Part shown: one piece after another, positions 53,831 to 62,280 of the stretch
Layout: each line of letters starts with the position of its first letter
Numbering within the stretch: the stretch's first letter is position 1
Source of the DNA: Candidatus Thiodiazotropha sp. CDECU1
GTDB taxonomy: Bacteria; Pseudomonadota; Gammaproteobacteria; Chromatiales; Chromatiaceae
DNA: 64,000 nucleotides
Reading direction: 5' to 3'
Assembly (NCBI RefSeq): GCF_963455295.1
Contig: NZ_OY734020.1
Span: 3,782,001 to 3,846,000 of the forward strand
Made by a program: the position numbers and the translations under genes
Notes under the pieces: model-generated
Told to the model about the DNA's origin: nothing
What the model saw: only the letters and a program-made list of their open reading frames with translations
The model's database searches: none

Positions 53831-55045
53831 ATGGCTGATTTCTTTCAAAACGGCGGCATCACCACCCTGCATCGACTGACTGACCGCCCGCTCGAAGAGA
53901 TGGAGCAGGAACTCGCCGAATATGTACAGAAACGCCCCATCGGCCTGATCCTGCCCAGTCTCTACTCCGAACTCTCAGGCCCTGCACTCTCCATGATTCT
54001 GGATGAGCTGCAGCATGCGGAATATATCTCGCACATCATCATCGGGTTGGACCGGGCGGATGAAGCGGAATTTCGCCATGCCCAGGACTTTTTTTCCAGA
54101 TTACCGCAACGGACCCATCTGCTATGGCAGGATGGACCACGCCTGCGCGGCCTTGACGATGAACTGCGTGAGCGGGACCTCTCTCCACCGGAACCGGGCA
54201 AGGGTCGCAATGTCTGGTTTTGCCTGGGTTACGCCCTGGCCATAGAGGAACTTACCGCGGTCGGTCTGCACGACTGCGACATTGTCACCTACCAGCGGGA
54301 TCTGCCCGCCAGACTCTTCTACCCTTTGGTCCATCCCAACTCCAGTTTCGAATATGCCAAGGGCTACTATGCGCGGGTCAACCTGAACAAGCTCGGCGGC
54401 AGGGTCACGCGACTGTTCGTCACCCCGCTGATCCGGGCGTTGCGCATGATGGTGGGTCCCCTGGAGTACCTGGACTTCATGGACAGCTTCCGCTATCCAT
54501 TGTCGGGGGAATTCGCCATGAGCATGGACCTGGCATCCCAGGTGCGCATTCCGAGCGATTGGGGGCTCGAGGTGGGTCTGCTGTCCGAAGTCTATCGCAA
54601 CATATCCAGACATCAGATCTGCCAGGTAGACATCGCGGACCAGTATGATCACAAACACCAGGATCTATCAGCGGAGGACCGTGATGGAGGCCTGGCGAAG
54701 ATGAGCCGTGATATCGCCAAATCCTTCTATCGCAAAATGGCGACAGAGGGCATCCAGATGAACCAGGCCTTCTTTCGCAGCCTAAAGGCGGCCTATCTGC
54801 GCAAGGCCCTGGACATGGTGGAGATGTATTATCACGACGCAACCATCAACAACCTCAAATTTAATCGCCATGCCGAAGAGGAGGCGATTGAGGTATTTCA
54901 ACAGAGCATTGTCGAAGCCGGCCAGGCCTTTCTCGACAATCCCCTGGAGGCCCCGTTTATCGCCAATTGGAAACGCATCCTCTCCGCAATGCCCGATTTC
55001 AACGATCGACTCTACCAGGCCGTGGAGGCGGATAGCCAGAACTGA
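53831..55045 (+). CDS. gpgS: glucosyl-3-phosphoglycerate synthase (GT81)
   Basis: 404-aa cytosolic glycosyltransferase. A metal-binding DCD motif (148-150) and GT-A fold; the region IPSDWGLEVGLLSEVYRNI and QYDHKHQDLSAEDRDGGL match GpgS enzymes that make glucosyl-3-phosphoglycerate from NDP-glucose and 3-phosphoglycerate. The phosphatase gene is immediately upstream and the likely phosphorylase gene is convergent downstream. Confidence 0.88.
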   Translation: MADFFQNGGITTLHRLTDRPLEEMEQELAEYVQKRPIGLILPSLYSELSGPALSMILDELQHAEYISHIIIGLDRADEAEFRHAQDFFSRLPQRTHLLWQDGPRLRGLDDELRERDLSPPEPGKGRNVWFCLGYALAIEELTAVGLHDCDIVTYQRDLPARLFYPLVHPNSSFEYAKGYYARVNLNKLGGRVTRLFVTPLIRALRMMVGPLEYLDFMDSFRYPLSGEFAMSMDLASQVRIPSDWGLEVGLLSEVYRNISRHQICQVDIADQYDHKHQDLSAEDRDGGLAKMSRDIAKSFYRKMATEGIQMNQAFFRSLKAAYLRKALDMVEMYYHDATINNLKFNRHAEEEAIEVFQQSIVEAGQAFLDNPLEAPFIANWKRILSAMPDFNDRLYQAVEADSQN

Positions 55046-55113
55046 TCCGGAACCGCCACCTGCTTGGATAGCGGGGTGCCTAATCAAACTCAGCCGCTAT
55101 TTACCGGCTTCCT

Positions 55114-55245
55114 GGAGTTTTGAGTGAATGAGTTCGCTTCGCTCACAACTATTTATGAAACAGACATCTAAATATGGCGCGGTCAATCGCAAAGCACCCG
55201 CCTTTACAACTCAAAACTCAAAACTAATAACTAAAAACTCTTCAG
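55114..55245. repeat. MITE-like dispersed element, copy B
   Basis: 132-bp copy of the element at 35186-35345 with the same blocks: GTTTTGAGTGAA (55117-55128), GTTCGCTTCGCTCAC (55132-55146), GGTCAATCGCAA (55181-55192), ACTCAAAACT (55209-55218) and AACTAAAAACTCTTCAG (55229-55245). Its right end overlaps the phosphorylase gene and codes its last residues and stop. Confidence 0.82.
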
Positions 55246-57021
55246 CTGTAGCAGCCACACCACCTGGTAGGGTCTTAGCCGCAACCCATCCTCATCCAAA
55301 TCCGGGACATTCTGCTGTAAGGCGTCATGCCATCTGGTTGTTCGATCATCCAGCCGGGGCAAAGTGATAACAACAGTATCGGCAGTCAAGTTGTGGATAG
55401 CCAGCACTCGCTCACGGCCATCCAGACTGCACCGCTCCAAGCCGAATACACCGTCCCGCAGATCCAATACCTGTTGCGAGGCATCCGGGTGGAAGGATTT
55501 AATCCCCCTGCGCAAGCGCAAACGCCGGATATACTCGGGAAACACCCGCCCGGTATCCGTAAGCGGATTGTCGGCGAGTCTTTCAAGCTCAGCACCGTCC
55601 CACTTGCGACGATTGATGGCTCGGGTCATACCCGTTCTTTCGACCCCCACTGGGTCGTTTGCCGTGGCGGCCAGTGCATTGATATAGACTGCCGGTATCC
55701 CTCGCATAGCGAGCGGGATGGTCTGGGAGAGCATAAAACGCGCTATGTGCCAGGGATCATCAGGTCTATCGGCGCAACGAAAGGCATCGAAATAGCTGAT
55801 ATTCAATTCATAGGGCCGATCAGCACCCTCGGTAGTGGCGCGCATCGACACATAACCACCCAGTTTTCGCATATCATCCAACAGTTGATTGACCTCCTCA
55901 TCAGGCACCAAACCCTCCAACGGGCGTAGACCGACACCGTCATGCGATGCGGTAAAATTGAGATAGGTACAGGCATCGGGCAGGGCCTCATTCTCCAGTG
56001 ACCGGGCCCACGGCGTCAGGTATTGCGTTGTCTGTTGATGGATGGCGTGCAGAATCAATGGTGGAAGACTGAACTGATAGACCATATTGGCCTCGTCACC
56101 CTTGCCGAAATAGCTGATATTCTCCGCGTGCGGCACATTGGTCTCAGTCAACAGGATCGTGCCAGGCTCGAGCAATTCCACCAAGCTACGAAACAGCTTT
56201 ACCACCTCATGGGTCTGCGGCAGATGGATACAGCTGGTGCCTATCTGCTTCCAGACAAAGGCCACCGCATCCAAGCGAATTGCCCTGGCGCCACGCCGAA
56301 TGTAGTCAAGCATAATATCGATGATCTCGAACAACACATCGGGATTGGCGAAATTCAGATCGATCTGGTCATTACTGAAGGTTGCCCAGACATGTTTGAT
56401 ACCCTCCGGGGTGCGTACCAGACTCAGCAGTGGGGAGCTGCGGGGACGCACCACCATTGAGAGATTCTCGTTGGGATCGACCTCCATGACATAATCACGG
56501 CCCGGCTCTTCGTTGTGGATGAAATTGACAAACCACAAGTGCTCGCGGGATATGTGGTTCAGAACCAGATCGAACAACAATGAAGCCCCATCCGCAAGCG
56601 CCTCGATATCGTCCCAATCACCCAATTGAGGATTGACTGACCTGAAGTCGGAAACCGCAAATCCGTCATCTGAGCTGTAAGGGAAAAACGGCAGTATATG
56701 GAGCAGATTGAAGACCCCGTCCAGGCGCCGATCAAGAAATGATTTCAAGGCGGCAAGAGGCGTCATGCCAGGGTATTGCACACTATCCCCATAGGTTATA
56801 AGGACACAGTCATTTTCGTCCCAGCGTGGCTGACCCCGGCGTTGTCCCTGGCGAAGCTCGATATGCCGCTTGAACAGGTGATGCAGTCTGGGCAGAAGCT
56901 GACCAGCCCTCTCTTCACCATACAGCGATTGAAGATGGCCAAGCATGCGTTTATCGAATTGGTCGATGACACTATCCTCTAGTTGCGAACCAACGGATGG
57001 TTGAGATGTATTGATCTGCAC
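55231..57021 (-). CDS. GH13_18 phosphorylase, likely glucosylglycerate phosphorylase
   Basis: 596 aa. Sucrose-phosphorylase-like GH13_18 enzyme with nucleophile D251 (IRLDAVAF), acid/base E293 (LTETNVPH) and D361 (ASHDGVG). It is close along its length to E. coli YcjM, a glucosylglycerate phosphorylase, and context supports that substrate: gpgS and its phosphatase converge on it. It would cleave glucosylglycerate with phosphate to glucose-1-phosphate and glycerate. GTG start; the first ~20 residues are extra compared with YcjM. The last codons lie within a dispersed repeat. Confidence 0.88.
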   Translation of the reverse strand: MQINTSQPSVGSQLEDSVIDQFDKRMLGHLQSLYGEERAGQLLPRLHHLFKRHIELRQGQRRGQPRWDENDCVLITYGDSVQYPGMTPLAALKSFLDRRLDGVFNLLHILPFFPYSSDDGFAVSDFRSVNPQLGDWDDIEALADGASLLFDLVLNHISREHLWFVNFIHNEEPGRDYVMEVDPNENLSMVVRPRSSPLLSLVRTPEGIKHVWATFSNDQIDLNFANPDVLFEIIDIMLDYIRRGARAIRLDAVAFVWKQIGTSCIHLPQTHEVVKLFRSLVELLEPGTILLTETNVPHAENISYFGKGDEANMVYQFSLPPLILHAIHQQTTQYLTPWARSLENEALPDACTYLNFTASHDGVGLRPLEGLVPDEEVNQLLDDMRKLGGYVSMRATTEGADRPYELNISYFDAFRCADRPDDPWHIARFMLSQTIPLAMRGIPAVYINALAATANDPVGVERTGMTRAINRRKWDGAELERLADNPLTDTGRVFPEYIRRLRLRRGIKSFHPDASQQVLDLRDGVFGLERCSLDGRERVLAIHNLTADTVVITLPRLDDRTTRWHDALQQNVPDLDEDGLRLRPYQVVWLLQLKSF

Positions 57022-57132
57022 AGTTTCGGTGCAATACTGATAGGGCAGTTTAAGTGATCACTAACAAAAAAAACTTTTATGGCCTTTAGGTCATAGAGAC
57101 CGACTATATTCAATATCTCTTAAGTATAAAAG

Positions 57133-57152
57133 TGTTGATGTATATCAACACA
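57133..57152. promoter_or_regulatory. perfect FNR/Anr-type box upstream of dsrC-like gene
   Basis: GTGTTGATGTATATCAACAC is a palindrome whose core TTGAT-GTAT-ATCAA (57136-57149) matches the FNR consensus TTGAT-N4-ATCAA exactly. A TATCCT hexamer at 57174-57179 puts a start of transcription near 57185, so the box centre lies near -42, the normal FNR activation position. The divergent phosphorylase gene starts 115 bp on the other side. Confidence 0.75.
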
Positions 57153-57236
57153 TCTCTATAAAACCATCCCTTTATCCTGCTACTTTTAAAGAATAACAAT
57201 TAAAAAAATCACCCATTGCACACCAAGGAGACCAAC

Positions 57237-57626
57237 ATGAGGCTTGAACACACCGACACAGCCAACCGCCCAGATGCGGTCCAGGCTAACAGGACCATAG
57301 AAGTAGAGGGTCGACTGATCGCCATCGATGATGAAGGATATCTCCTCGACTTCGACGACTGGAGTCCGGCGGTGACAGAAGCCCTGGCAGAGGCCGATGG
57401 TGTAAAACTGACCGATGAACATTGGTTGTTAATCGATTTTCTGCATCGCTTTTACGAAGAGTACGAGATCGCACCGGAGATCCCCATCCTGGCACGCAAC
57501 CTGTGCAAGGACCAAAACGACTGCCGCTGGACCAAACGCTATATAGAAACCCTGTTTCCCGGCGGCGCAAAGATGGCATGCCGTTTTGCAGGTCTTACGA
57601 GACCTGTGGGTCGCAGTTGCCTGTAA
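57237..57626 (+). CDS. DsrC/TusE-family sulfur carrier, atypical C-terminus
   Basis: 129 aa from the ATG at 57237 (AAGGAG upstream). DsrC/TusE fold: IEVEGRLIAIDDEGYLLDFDDWSPAV, then DEHWLLIDFLHRFYEEYEIAP and the C-terminal arm FPGGAKMACRFAGLTRPVG. Canonical DsrC has two redox Cys with ten residues between; here C115 and C128 are separated by twelve (RSCL end). Additional Cys lie at 90 and 96, and an N-terminal extension of about 20 residues is present. It is a sulfur-trafficking or regulatory DsrC homologue. A predicted FNR promoter lies upstream. Confidence 0.9.
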   Translation: MRLEHTDTANRPDAVQANRTIEVEGRLIAIDDEGYLLDFDDWSPAVTEALAEADGVKLTDEHWLLIDFLHRFYEEYEIAPEIPILARNLCKDQNDCRWTKRYIETLFPGGAKMACRFAGLTRPVGRSCL

Positions 57627-57686
57627 CTGGATAGCTTTTAGATCGCCGCAGTCTGACGATATCCTACAAACCAAGCAGTACACCAT

Positions 57687-57710
57687 GGGGCGCCTGGCTC
57701 AGGTGGCCCC
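57687..57710 (+). terminator. possible terminator after dsrC-like gene
   Basis: GGGGC (57687-57691) and CCTG pair with CAGG and GCCCC (57706-57710), followed by TTACCCTTTCTTC. A moderate hairpin with a pyrimidine tail 60 bp past the stop. Confidence 0.45.
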
Positions 57711-57789
57711 TTACCCTTTCTTCAGCCAACCAATCAGGGTATAAAAGCCTTGAACCGGAAAGTCTCATCTGCCAGTTGTTTTACAGCCC

Positions 57790-57972
57790 ATGTACATGAC
57801 AGTTAGAAAAAGCTCTTGCATCACACCTGCCACGCTGCTTTTTTTATGCCTGTTTTCGTCTCAGCCGCAGGGGGAGGAGTCAGGACAGGTGAGCACCAAG
57901 TTCGGGATCGTCGGCCCTAACGACAGGATCATCATCGGGGCATTCGATGATCCGGCTGTGCCCGGGAAATAG
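57790..57972 (+). pseudogene. truncated CreA-family gene
   Basis: 60-aa frame: signal peptide (about 1-28), then VSTKFGIVGPNDRIIIGAFDDPAVPG, which matches the start of mature CreA proteins. CreA proteins run on about 100 residues, with a conserved VTC..SRA segment directly after this point; here a stop follows PGK. The other frames just downstream do not continue the family. It is therefore a fragment, or less likely a short secreted peptide derived from CreA. Confidence 0.75.
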
Positions 57973-57982
57973 ACGACTCCCT

Positions 57983-58564
57983 ATGGCTGCATCGCCTCTT
58001 CACACCGGTCGCCTGGTTTTAACCCCGCAAGATCCCCACCTGACACCCGAACGACCTGCTGACCTCATTCAACATCTGCAGGCGATTGGATTTGCCGCAC
58101 AGCAGATCGGTAACGGATCCAGGGCATATATGCTTGGCGATCGGTTTATAAAACTGCTCACCTTCATGGGCTGCTCACCCGCCATACAACTCCAGCCCGG
58201 CACATCTGGGGAGCCTTTTTGTCACCTGGTGGAATCCGGCCCCTATAAAGAACCCCAATTTCTGAGCGGACGCAATACCACCCCTCCGCGCTGCGGACAG
58301 TGCAGAAAACGACTGCCGGAATGGTATGAAATCATGCGCGATTGGAAACAAAACCCACTGCATTTCCAGGCTACCTGCCCACACTGCCAACATCAACAGA
58401 ACCCTGTCAGTTATAACTGGAGACAGAGCGCGGGTTGTGGATGCTACATGTTACTGGTGGAGAATATCTTTCCTCAAGAGGCCATTCCCTCCGCGGAGTT
58501 ACTGCGGGAACTGCAAACAACCACAGCAAAACAACCCTGGCACTACTTCTACATCCAGGATTGA
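57983..58564 (+). CDS. zinc-ribbon protein of unknown function
   Basis: 193 aa from the ATG at 57983; an in-frame start at 57947 would overlap the CreA fragment. Two CxxC knuckles (CGQC about 106-109 and CPHC about 135-138) suggest a zinc ribbon in the C-terminal half. The N-terminal half has LTPERPADLIQHLQAIGF and a QIGNGSRAYMLGDRFIKLLTFMGC segment that may form a small alpha/beta domain. No family recognised. It follows the truncated CreA gene on the same strand. Confidence 0.65.
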   Translation: MAASPLHTGRLVLTPQDPHLTPERPADLIQHLQAIGFAAQQIGNGSRAYMLGDRFIKLLTFMGCSPAIQLQPGTSGEPFCHLVESGPYKEPQFLSGRNTTPPRCGQCRKRLPEWYEIMRDWKQNPLHFQATCPHCQHQQNPVSYNWRQSAGCGCYMLLVENIFPQEAIPSAELLRELQTTTAKQPWHYFYIQD

Positions 58565-58627
58565 AATCGATGCATACTCCACATCACCCTGGCCTAACCT
58601 ATTGAACGATAGGCTCAATTGATGGCG

Positions 58628-60169
58628 TCAACCCAACTCACAGCGGTTTTTACCCGCCTTCTTCGCTTCATACAGGGCCTTGTCAGCCCGGGAAAAAACG
58701 CTGTCGATGGATTCGTTTTCTCCAAAAGGAGCAATCCCGCAGGAGATGGTTACCGGAACCGGCTTGCCCGCGGAATGGAAACCATTGGTCTCTACCGATT
58801 TGCGCATCTGATCCGCCACCTTCAGGGCCTCGTTCCCCTCGGTGCCACACAACAGGCAGACAAACTCCTCACCGCCGTAACGGGCAATGAAATCGGTCAC
58901 CCTGAGGCGTGATTGTAGACTCTGGGCAATGCCCCGCAGGGCCTTGTCTCCGGCCTGATGACCAAAGCGGTCATTGATCGATTTAAAATCATCGATGTCC
59001 CACACCAGCATGCACAGGGGCTCATTAAATCGCTTCCAGCGGGCATACTCCTGCTCCACCCGCTCTTCGTATGCCAGGCGGTTCGGCAGCCCCGTCACCG
59101 CATCAATCAGTGCCAGGTGGTGGGCCTCAACCATCCGGGAGCGTAGTTCGCTGGACTCCTTCTCCAGTTTTTCCAGCCGATGCTTCAACTCCTTTTCACT
59201 CGCTTCGGTCTTGTTATGCCACGCCTTCTCTTCCTCGAGATATTCGTCGATATTGCTCTGGATCAGACTCAATCTTTCACGCACCGAGGTTTTCAATTGC
59301 TGCAGATCGGTGGCTGCTTGGACGCTGGCACCCAAATCTCCCACATGACCGGTCACCTTTTCACTCAAGCTCCTGCCGTGCTCGACAATTTGATTTCGTC
59401 CATCGTGGGCAGTTTGCAGGTGCACCCCCAGGTCCTGCAGACGCTGAGTCAGCTCTTCCAGAAAATCCTCTGCCTCTTTGATCTCCATCTGGACCTGGCC
59501 GTAGGATTTCGAGGAGAGCTCAAGCAGATCCCGCAGCACCTCTGTCCAGGCGTCCAGCGAAGCCTTTTTATCCAGACGCTGTTTCAATTTACTGACTTCA
59601 TCCCCCCAATGCCCCGGCCAGGAGGCCTGCTCAAGCAGATTTAGCAGGATATCATTGGGTTTGGGTCCACTCTCATGGTCCTCCTGGGTACCACCCAACA
59701 GGCGCTCGAACAATCCCGCTTTCTTACCCTTTGCCGGCTGCTCACCGGTCAACAATTTAACCAACCGGGAAAACTGGTCTGCCTCCATCTGTGCCGGATC
59801 GTCGGCCAGTTGGTGCATCAACCCTGCAGCCTCCTGGGTCTCTTTTTTACTTAATCGAAGGGATTCGAGAAGATTGAGGTAGTCACCTGTGGTGTCGCCA
59901 TCACCCTCACCGGTATCTTCCGAGAAGTGGAGCAATCCATCCGACAGGGCATTCAGCTTACCCTGCAGCTTATCATTGATACCGCCACGCACGGCATCGC
60001 GTACACCTTTCAAATGGGGATCAAGACGGGGGTCCAGGCCGTTGGCGGCAAGGGTCAACCGGATGATGGTGCGAGTCAGCAACTCCTGCAGTTCGCGATT
60101 GGCTCCATCCTCGCTTTCATGTTGACGCAGCAGATCTTCGTATTGCTGTTTCCAATCTTTCTCATTCAT
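58628..60169 (-). CDS. cytosolic diguanylate cyclase with long N-terminal region
   Basis: 513 aa, no membrane segment. The first ~340 residues are highly charged and helical, with coiled-coil stretches (about 215-345). GGDEF domain at the C-terminus has YGGEEF and an I-site RVTD with correct spacing, so catalysis and product inhibition should be intact. The N-terminal part has no recognised sensor. Confidence 0.9.
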   Translation of the reverse strand: MNEKDWKQQYEDLLRQHESEDGANRELQELLTRTIIRLTLAANGLDPRLDPHLKGVRDAVRGGINDKLQGKLNALSDGLLHFSEDTGEGDGDTTGDYLNLLESLRLSKKETQEAAGLMHQLADDPAQMEADQFSRLVKLLTGEQPAKGKKAGLFERLLGGTQEDHESGPKPNDILLNLLEQASWPGHWGDEVSKLKQRLDKKASLDAWTEVLRDLLELSSKSYGQVQMEIKEAEDFLEELTQRLQDLGVHLQTAHDGRNQIVEHGRSLSEKVTGHVGDLGASVQAATDLQQLKTSVRERLSLIQSNIDEYLEEEKAWHNKTEASEKELKHRLEKLEKESSELRSRMVEAHHLALIDAVTGLPNRLAYEERVEQEYARWKRFNEPLCMLVWDIDDFKSINDRFGHQAGDKALRGIAQSLQSRLRVTDFIARYGGEEFVCLLCGTEGNEALKVADQMRKSVETNGFHSAGKPVPVTISCGIAPFGENESIDSVFSRADKALYEAKKAGKNRCELG

Positions 60170-60266
60170 CGCTTATCGCCATATTCACGAGTGTATTTTA
60201 CGCTTTGCTGCCAGGCCGTTCGCACCCAATTCATGGCAAATCCATTACACTCTGTTGAGGGCTTGT

Positions 60267-61070
60267 TCAAGCGACCATAGGCAGCACAACATCCTTCGGT
60301 AATTCTATCTCCAGACTGACCGGCAAGTGATCAGAGTGGGCATAGTTGAGCACTTCAGACTTGGACACTTTCAGGCTTGGGGATGCCAGAATATGGTCAA
60401 GCTTGCGGCTCGGGCGCCAGCTTGGAAAGGTCAGCATGTCACAGGGACTACCCTGCAGGTTGGTCCGTTCGATCAAATAGCGAAACTCCTGGGAACTGCA
60501 GCCACAGTTGAAATCGCCCATTAAAACCAGATGCGAGTAGTGAGATACCAGATCGCTGACATAGGAGAGTTGGCGCAAGCGTGCCCGGCGTCCCAACGCC
60601 AGGTGCATCATGCAGATGCCCAGGGGCTTTTCATTGGTCTCGAACTCCATCAGTACCGCGCCCCGTCCAGGCAATCCGGGCAACCGGTACTCTGAGATGT
60701 TGCTTGGCTCAACCCGGCTGAGCACCCCATTGCTATGTTGCGCCAACTTGCCCAGCTTTCGATTCACCTGTCGGTACCAGAAGGGGAATCCCGCATGCTC
60801 AGCGAGATAGGCCGTCTGATCGATGAAACCGCTGCGCAGGCTGCCTGAGTCGACCTCCTGCAATCCGACCACATCGAAATCCTTCAACAGGTGAGCAATC
60901 CGGTTCAGGTTATCCTGCTGCTGTTTGTGGGGCAGCATCTGTTTCCAGCCATTGGTCACATACTCACGATAGCGTCTGGTATCGGCCCCGGCCTGGATGT
61001 TATAGCTCAGCAGGCGGAGTCGGTCTGTACCATCCAGGGCGACCTGATTCTGAATAATTTGATTCGGCAT
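60267..61070 (-). CDS. EEP-family hydrolase
   Basis: 267 aa. Endonuclease/exonuclease/phosphatase fold with LLSYNIQAG, GLQEVD, MGDFNCG and the final SDHLPV motif, all catalytic elements present. Substrate could be nucleic acid or a phospholipid; not predictable. No signal peptide. Single gene between two terminator-like hairpins and a GGDEF gene. Confidence 0.9.
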   Translation of the reverse strand: MPNQIIQNQVALDGTDRLRLLSYNIQAGADTRRYREYVTNGWKQMLPHKQQQDNLNRIAHLLKDFDVVGLQEVDSGSLRSGFIDQTAYLAEHAGFPFWYRQVNRKLGKLAQHSNGVLSRVEPSNISEYRLPGLPGRGAVLMEFETNEKPLGICMMHLALGRRARLRQLSYVSDLVSHYSHLVLMGDFNCGCSSQEFRYLIERTNLQGSPCDMLTFPSWRPSRKLDHILASPSLKVSKSEVLNYAHSDHLPVSLEIELPKDVVLPMVA

Positions 61071-61136
61071 GGTTTCTGTGGCGCGGCTTTTGATTATATT
61101 ACTCCGGTTACTTTAAATTTTACGGCAACCCAGGTT

Positions 61137-61166
61137 AAAAACTTGAGCGCGGTTGCGCAAGTTTTT
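61137..61166. terminator. hairpin upstream of the EEP gene
   Basis: AAAACTTGAGCGC pairs with GCGCAAGTTTT across a GGTT loop with one bulged A, and the stem ends run into A and T tracts. It could act as a second terminator after the cytochrome c4 gene. Confidence 0.45.
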
Positions 61167-61187
61167 AAAACAATAGCACGCAAATGC

Positions 61188-61214
61188 AAAAAGGCGGCCC
61201 GGAGCCGCCTTTTT
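61188..61214 (-). terminator. intrinsic terminator after cytochrome c4
   Basis: AAAAAGGCGGC-CCGGA-GCCGCCTTTTT: a 6-bp GC stem plus A/T flanks on both sides, so it works in both directions. It lies 30 bp past the cytochrome c4 stop. Confidence 0.85.
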
Positions 61215-61243
61215 ATATCGATTATACATACAGAAAAGGCAGG

Positions 61244-61855
61244 TTATCTGCTAAGTCCTTGTATATATTGAGCCACAGCCGCCATCTCCTCGTCACTCAT
61301 TCGAGTCACTACACCCTGCATCATGTTGCTCGCATCATTGGTGCGCTTGCCATCACGAAAGTCCTTCAGTGACTTCTCCACATAGGCGGCATGCTGGCCG
61401 GCAATGGCGGGGAAGTTGGCTTGCGGGTTACCCGACCCGGCTGGGCCATGGCATGCCATGCAGGCAACCACGCCGGTTTCTGAATTTCCGGCCCTGTAGA
61501 GTGCCTCACCGGCGCTGACCTGGTCAGCGGCAGCTTTACCAATCTGCCTGGGCTGGCTGGAAAAATAGGCTGCCAGGTCAGCCATTTGCTGATCATTTAG
61601 CGGCAATGCCATCGGCGCCATGGTGGGATCGGTACGGGCACCTGATTTAAAATCCTTGAGTTGTTTCTCGATATATCTGGGATGTTGCCCTGCTATCTTG
61701 GGCCAGAGGGGGTTGATCGGGCTGTTCCCATCAGCACCATGACAGCCTGCACAGATTGCGGACTGATTTTTTCCTTCGTCTGCGTTCCCGGCGGCATGGG
61801 CCAGGTTGAATCCGATGCTAAGGGCAATAGTTGCGGTTATGAGCCATTTGTTCAT
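61244..61855 (-). CDS. cytochrome c4
   Basis: 203 aa from the ATG at 61855 (GCAGGA upstream; a longer frame to 61990 lacks support). Signal peptide ending LAHAAG, then two homologous heme domains: CAGCHG and CMACHG, each followed by a KDFKSG/KDFRDG-type segment and likely Met ligands. Cytochrome c4 shuttles electrons between the bc1 complex and terminal oxidases, often cbb3, in the periplasm. A strong terminator follows. Confidence 0.95.
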   Translation of the reverse strand: MNKWLITATIALSIGFNLAHAAGNADEGKNQSAICAGCHGADGNSPINPLWPKIAGQHPRYIEKQLKDFKSGARTDPTMAPMALPLNDQQMADLAAYFSSQPRQIGKAAADQVSAGEALYRAGNSETGVVACMACHGPAGSGNPQANFPAIAGQHAAYVEKSLKDFRDGKRTNDASNMMQGVVTRMSDEEMAAVAQYIQGLSR

Positions 61856-62003
61856 GATCAATCCTGCTCTGAAGTCTGCTGGATAGGTTGAAATCACGAG
61901 CTTACAGTCCCCACCGTCCCATGGGCGGAAACCCTGAAAGCCCTCGAAAAAAGCTGCGAAACTATAGCAGAATTTTCTAATAAAGGTCAAAATCAGACAC
62001 TCT

Positions 62004-62252
62004 ATGCAAGCGCCGGTTCAATCTATGCAAACAGATCCCGATCAATCCATCGTGCAACGTTGCTACGCGGTGATCTACACTCCGAGCCAACGACGCAAGC
62101 GTTTCCCGGAAAACTGCGTGCACCCGGTGGCCAATGCTGAAGAGGCATTGGCGACCGCCGCCGAGCAGATAGACTGCCATGCAGCGGAGGTAATGGGGCC
62201 CTCCCGTTCATCTGAGGGATTTCGCCTCTACTATCTGCTGAGATGGCTTTAG
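62004..62252 (+). CDS. small protein of unknown function
   Basis: 82 aa (or 75 from the ATG at 62025). Mixed alpha/beta composition with PENCVHPVANAEEALATAAEQIDCHAAEVMGPSRSSEGFRLYYLLRW. No ribosome site stands out and no family is recognised, but the composition is protein-like and the end is close to the convergent gene. Divergent from cytochrome c4. Confidence 0.5.
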   Translation: MQAPVQSMQTDPDQSIVQRCYAVIYTPSQRRKRFPENCVHPVANAEEALATAAEQIDCHAAEVMGPSRSSEGFRLYYLLRWL

Positions 62253-62280
62253 CGACTGCTCCAACCCCAACCTAAGCCGA

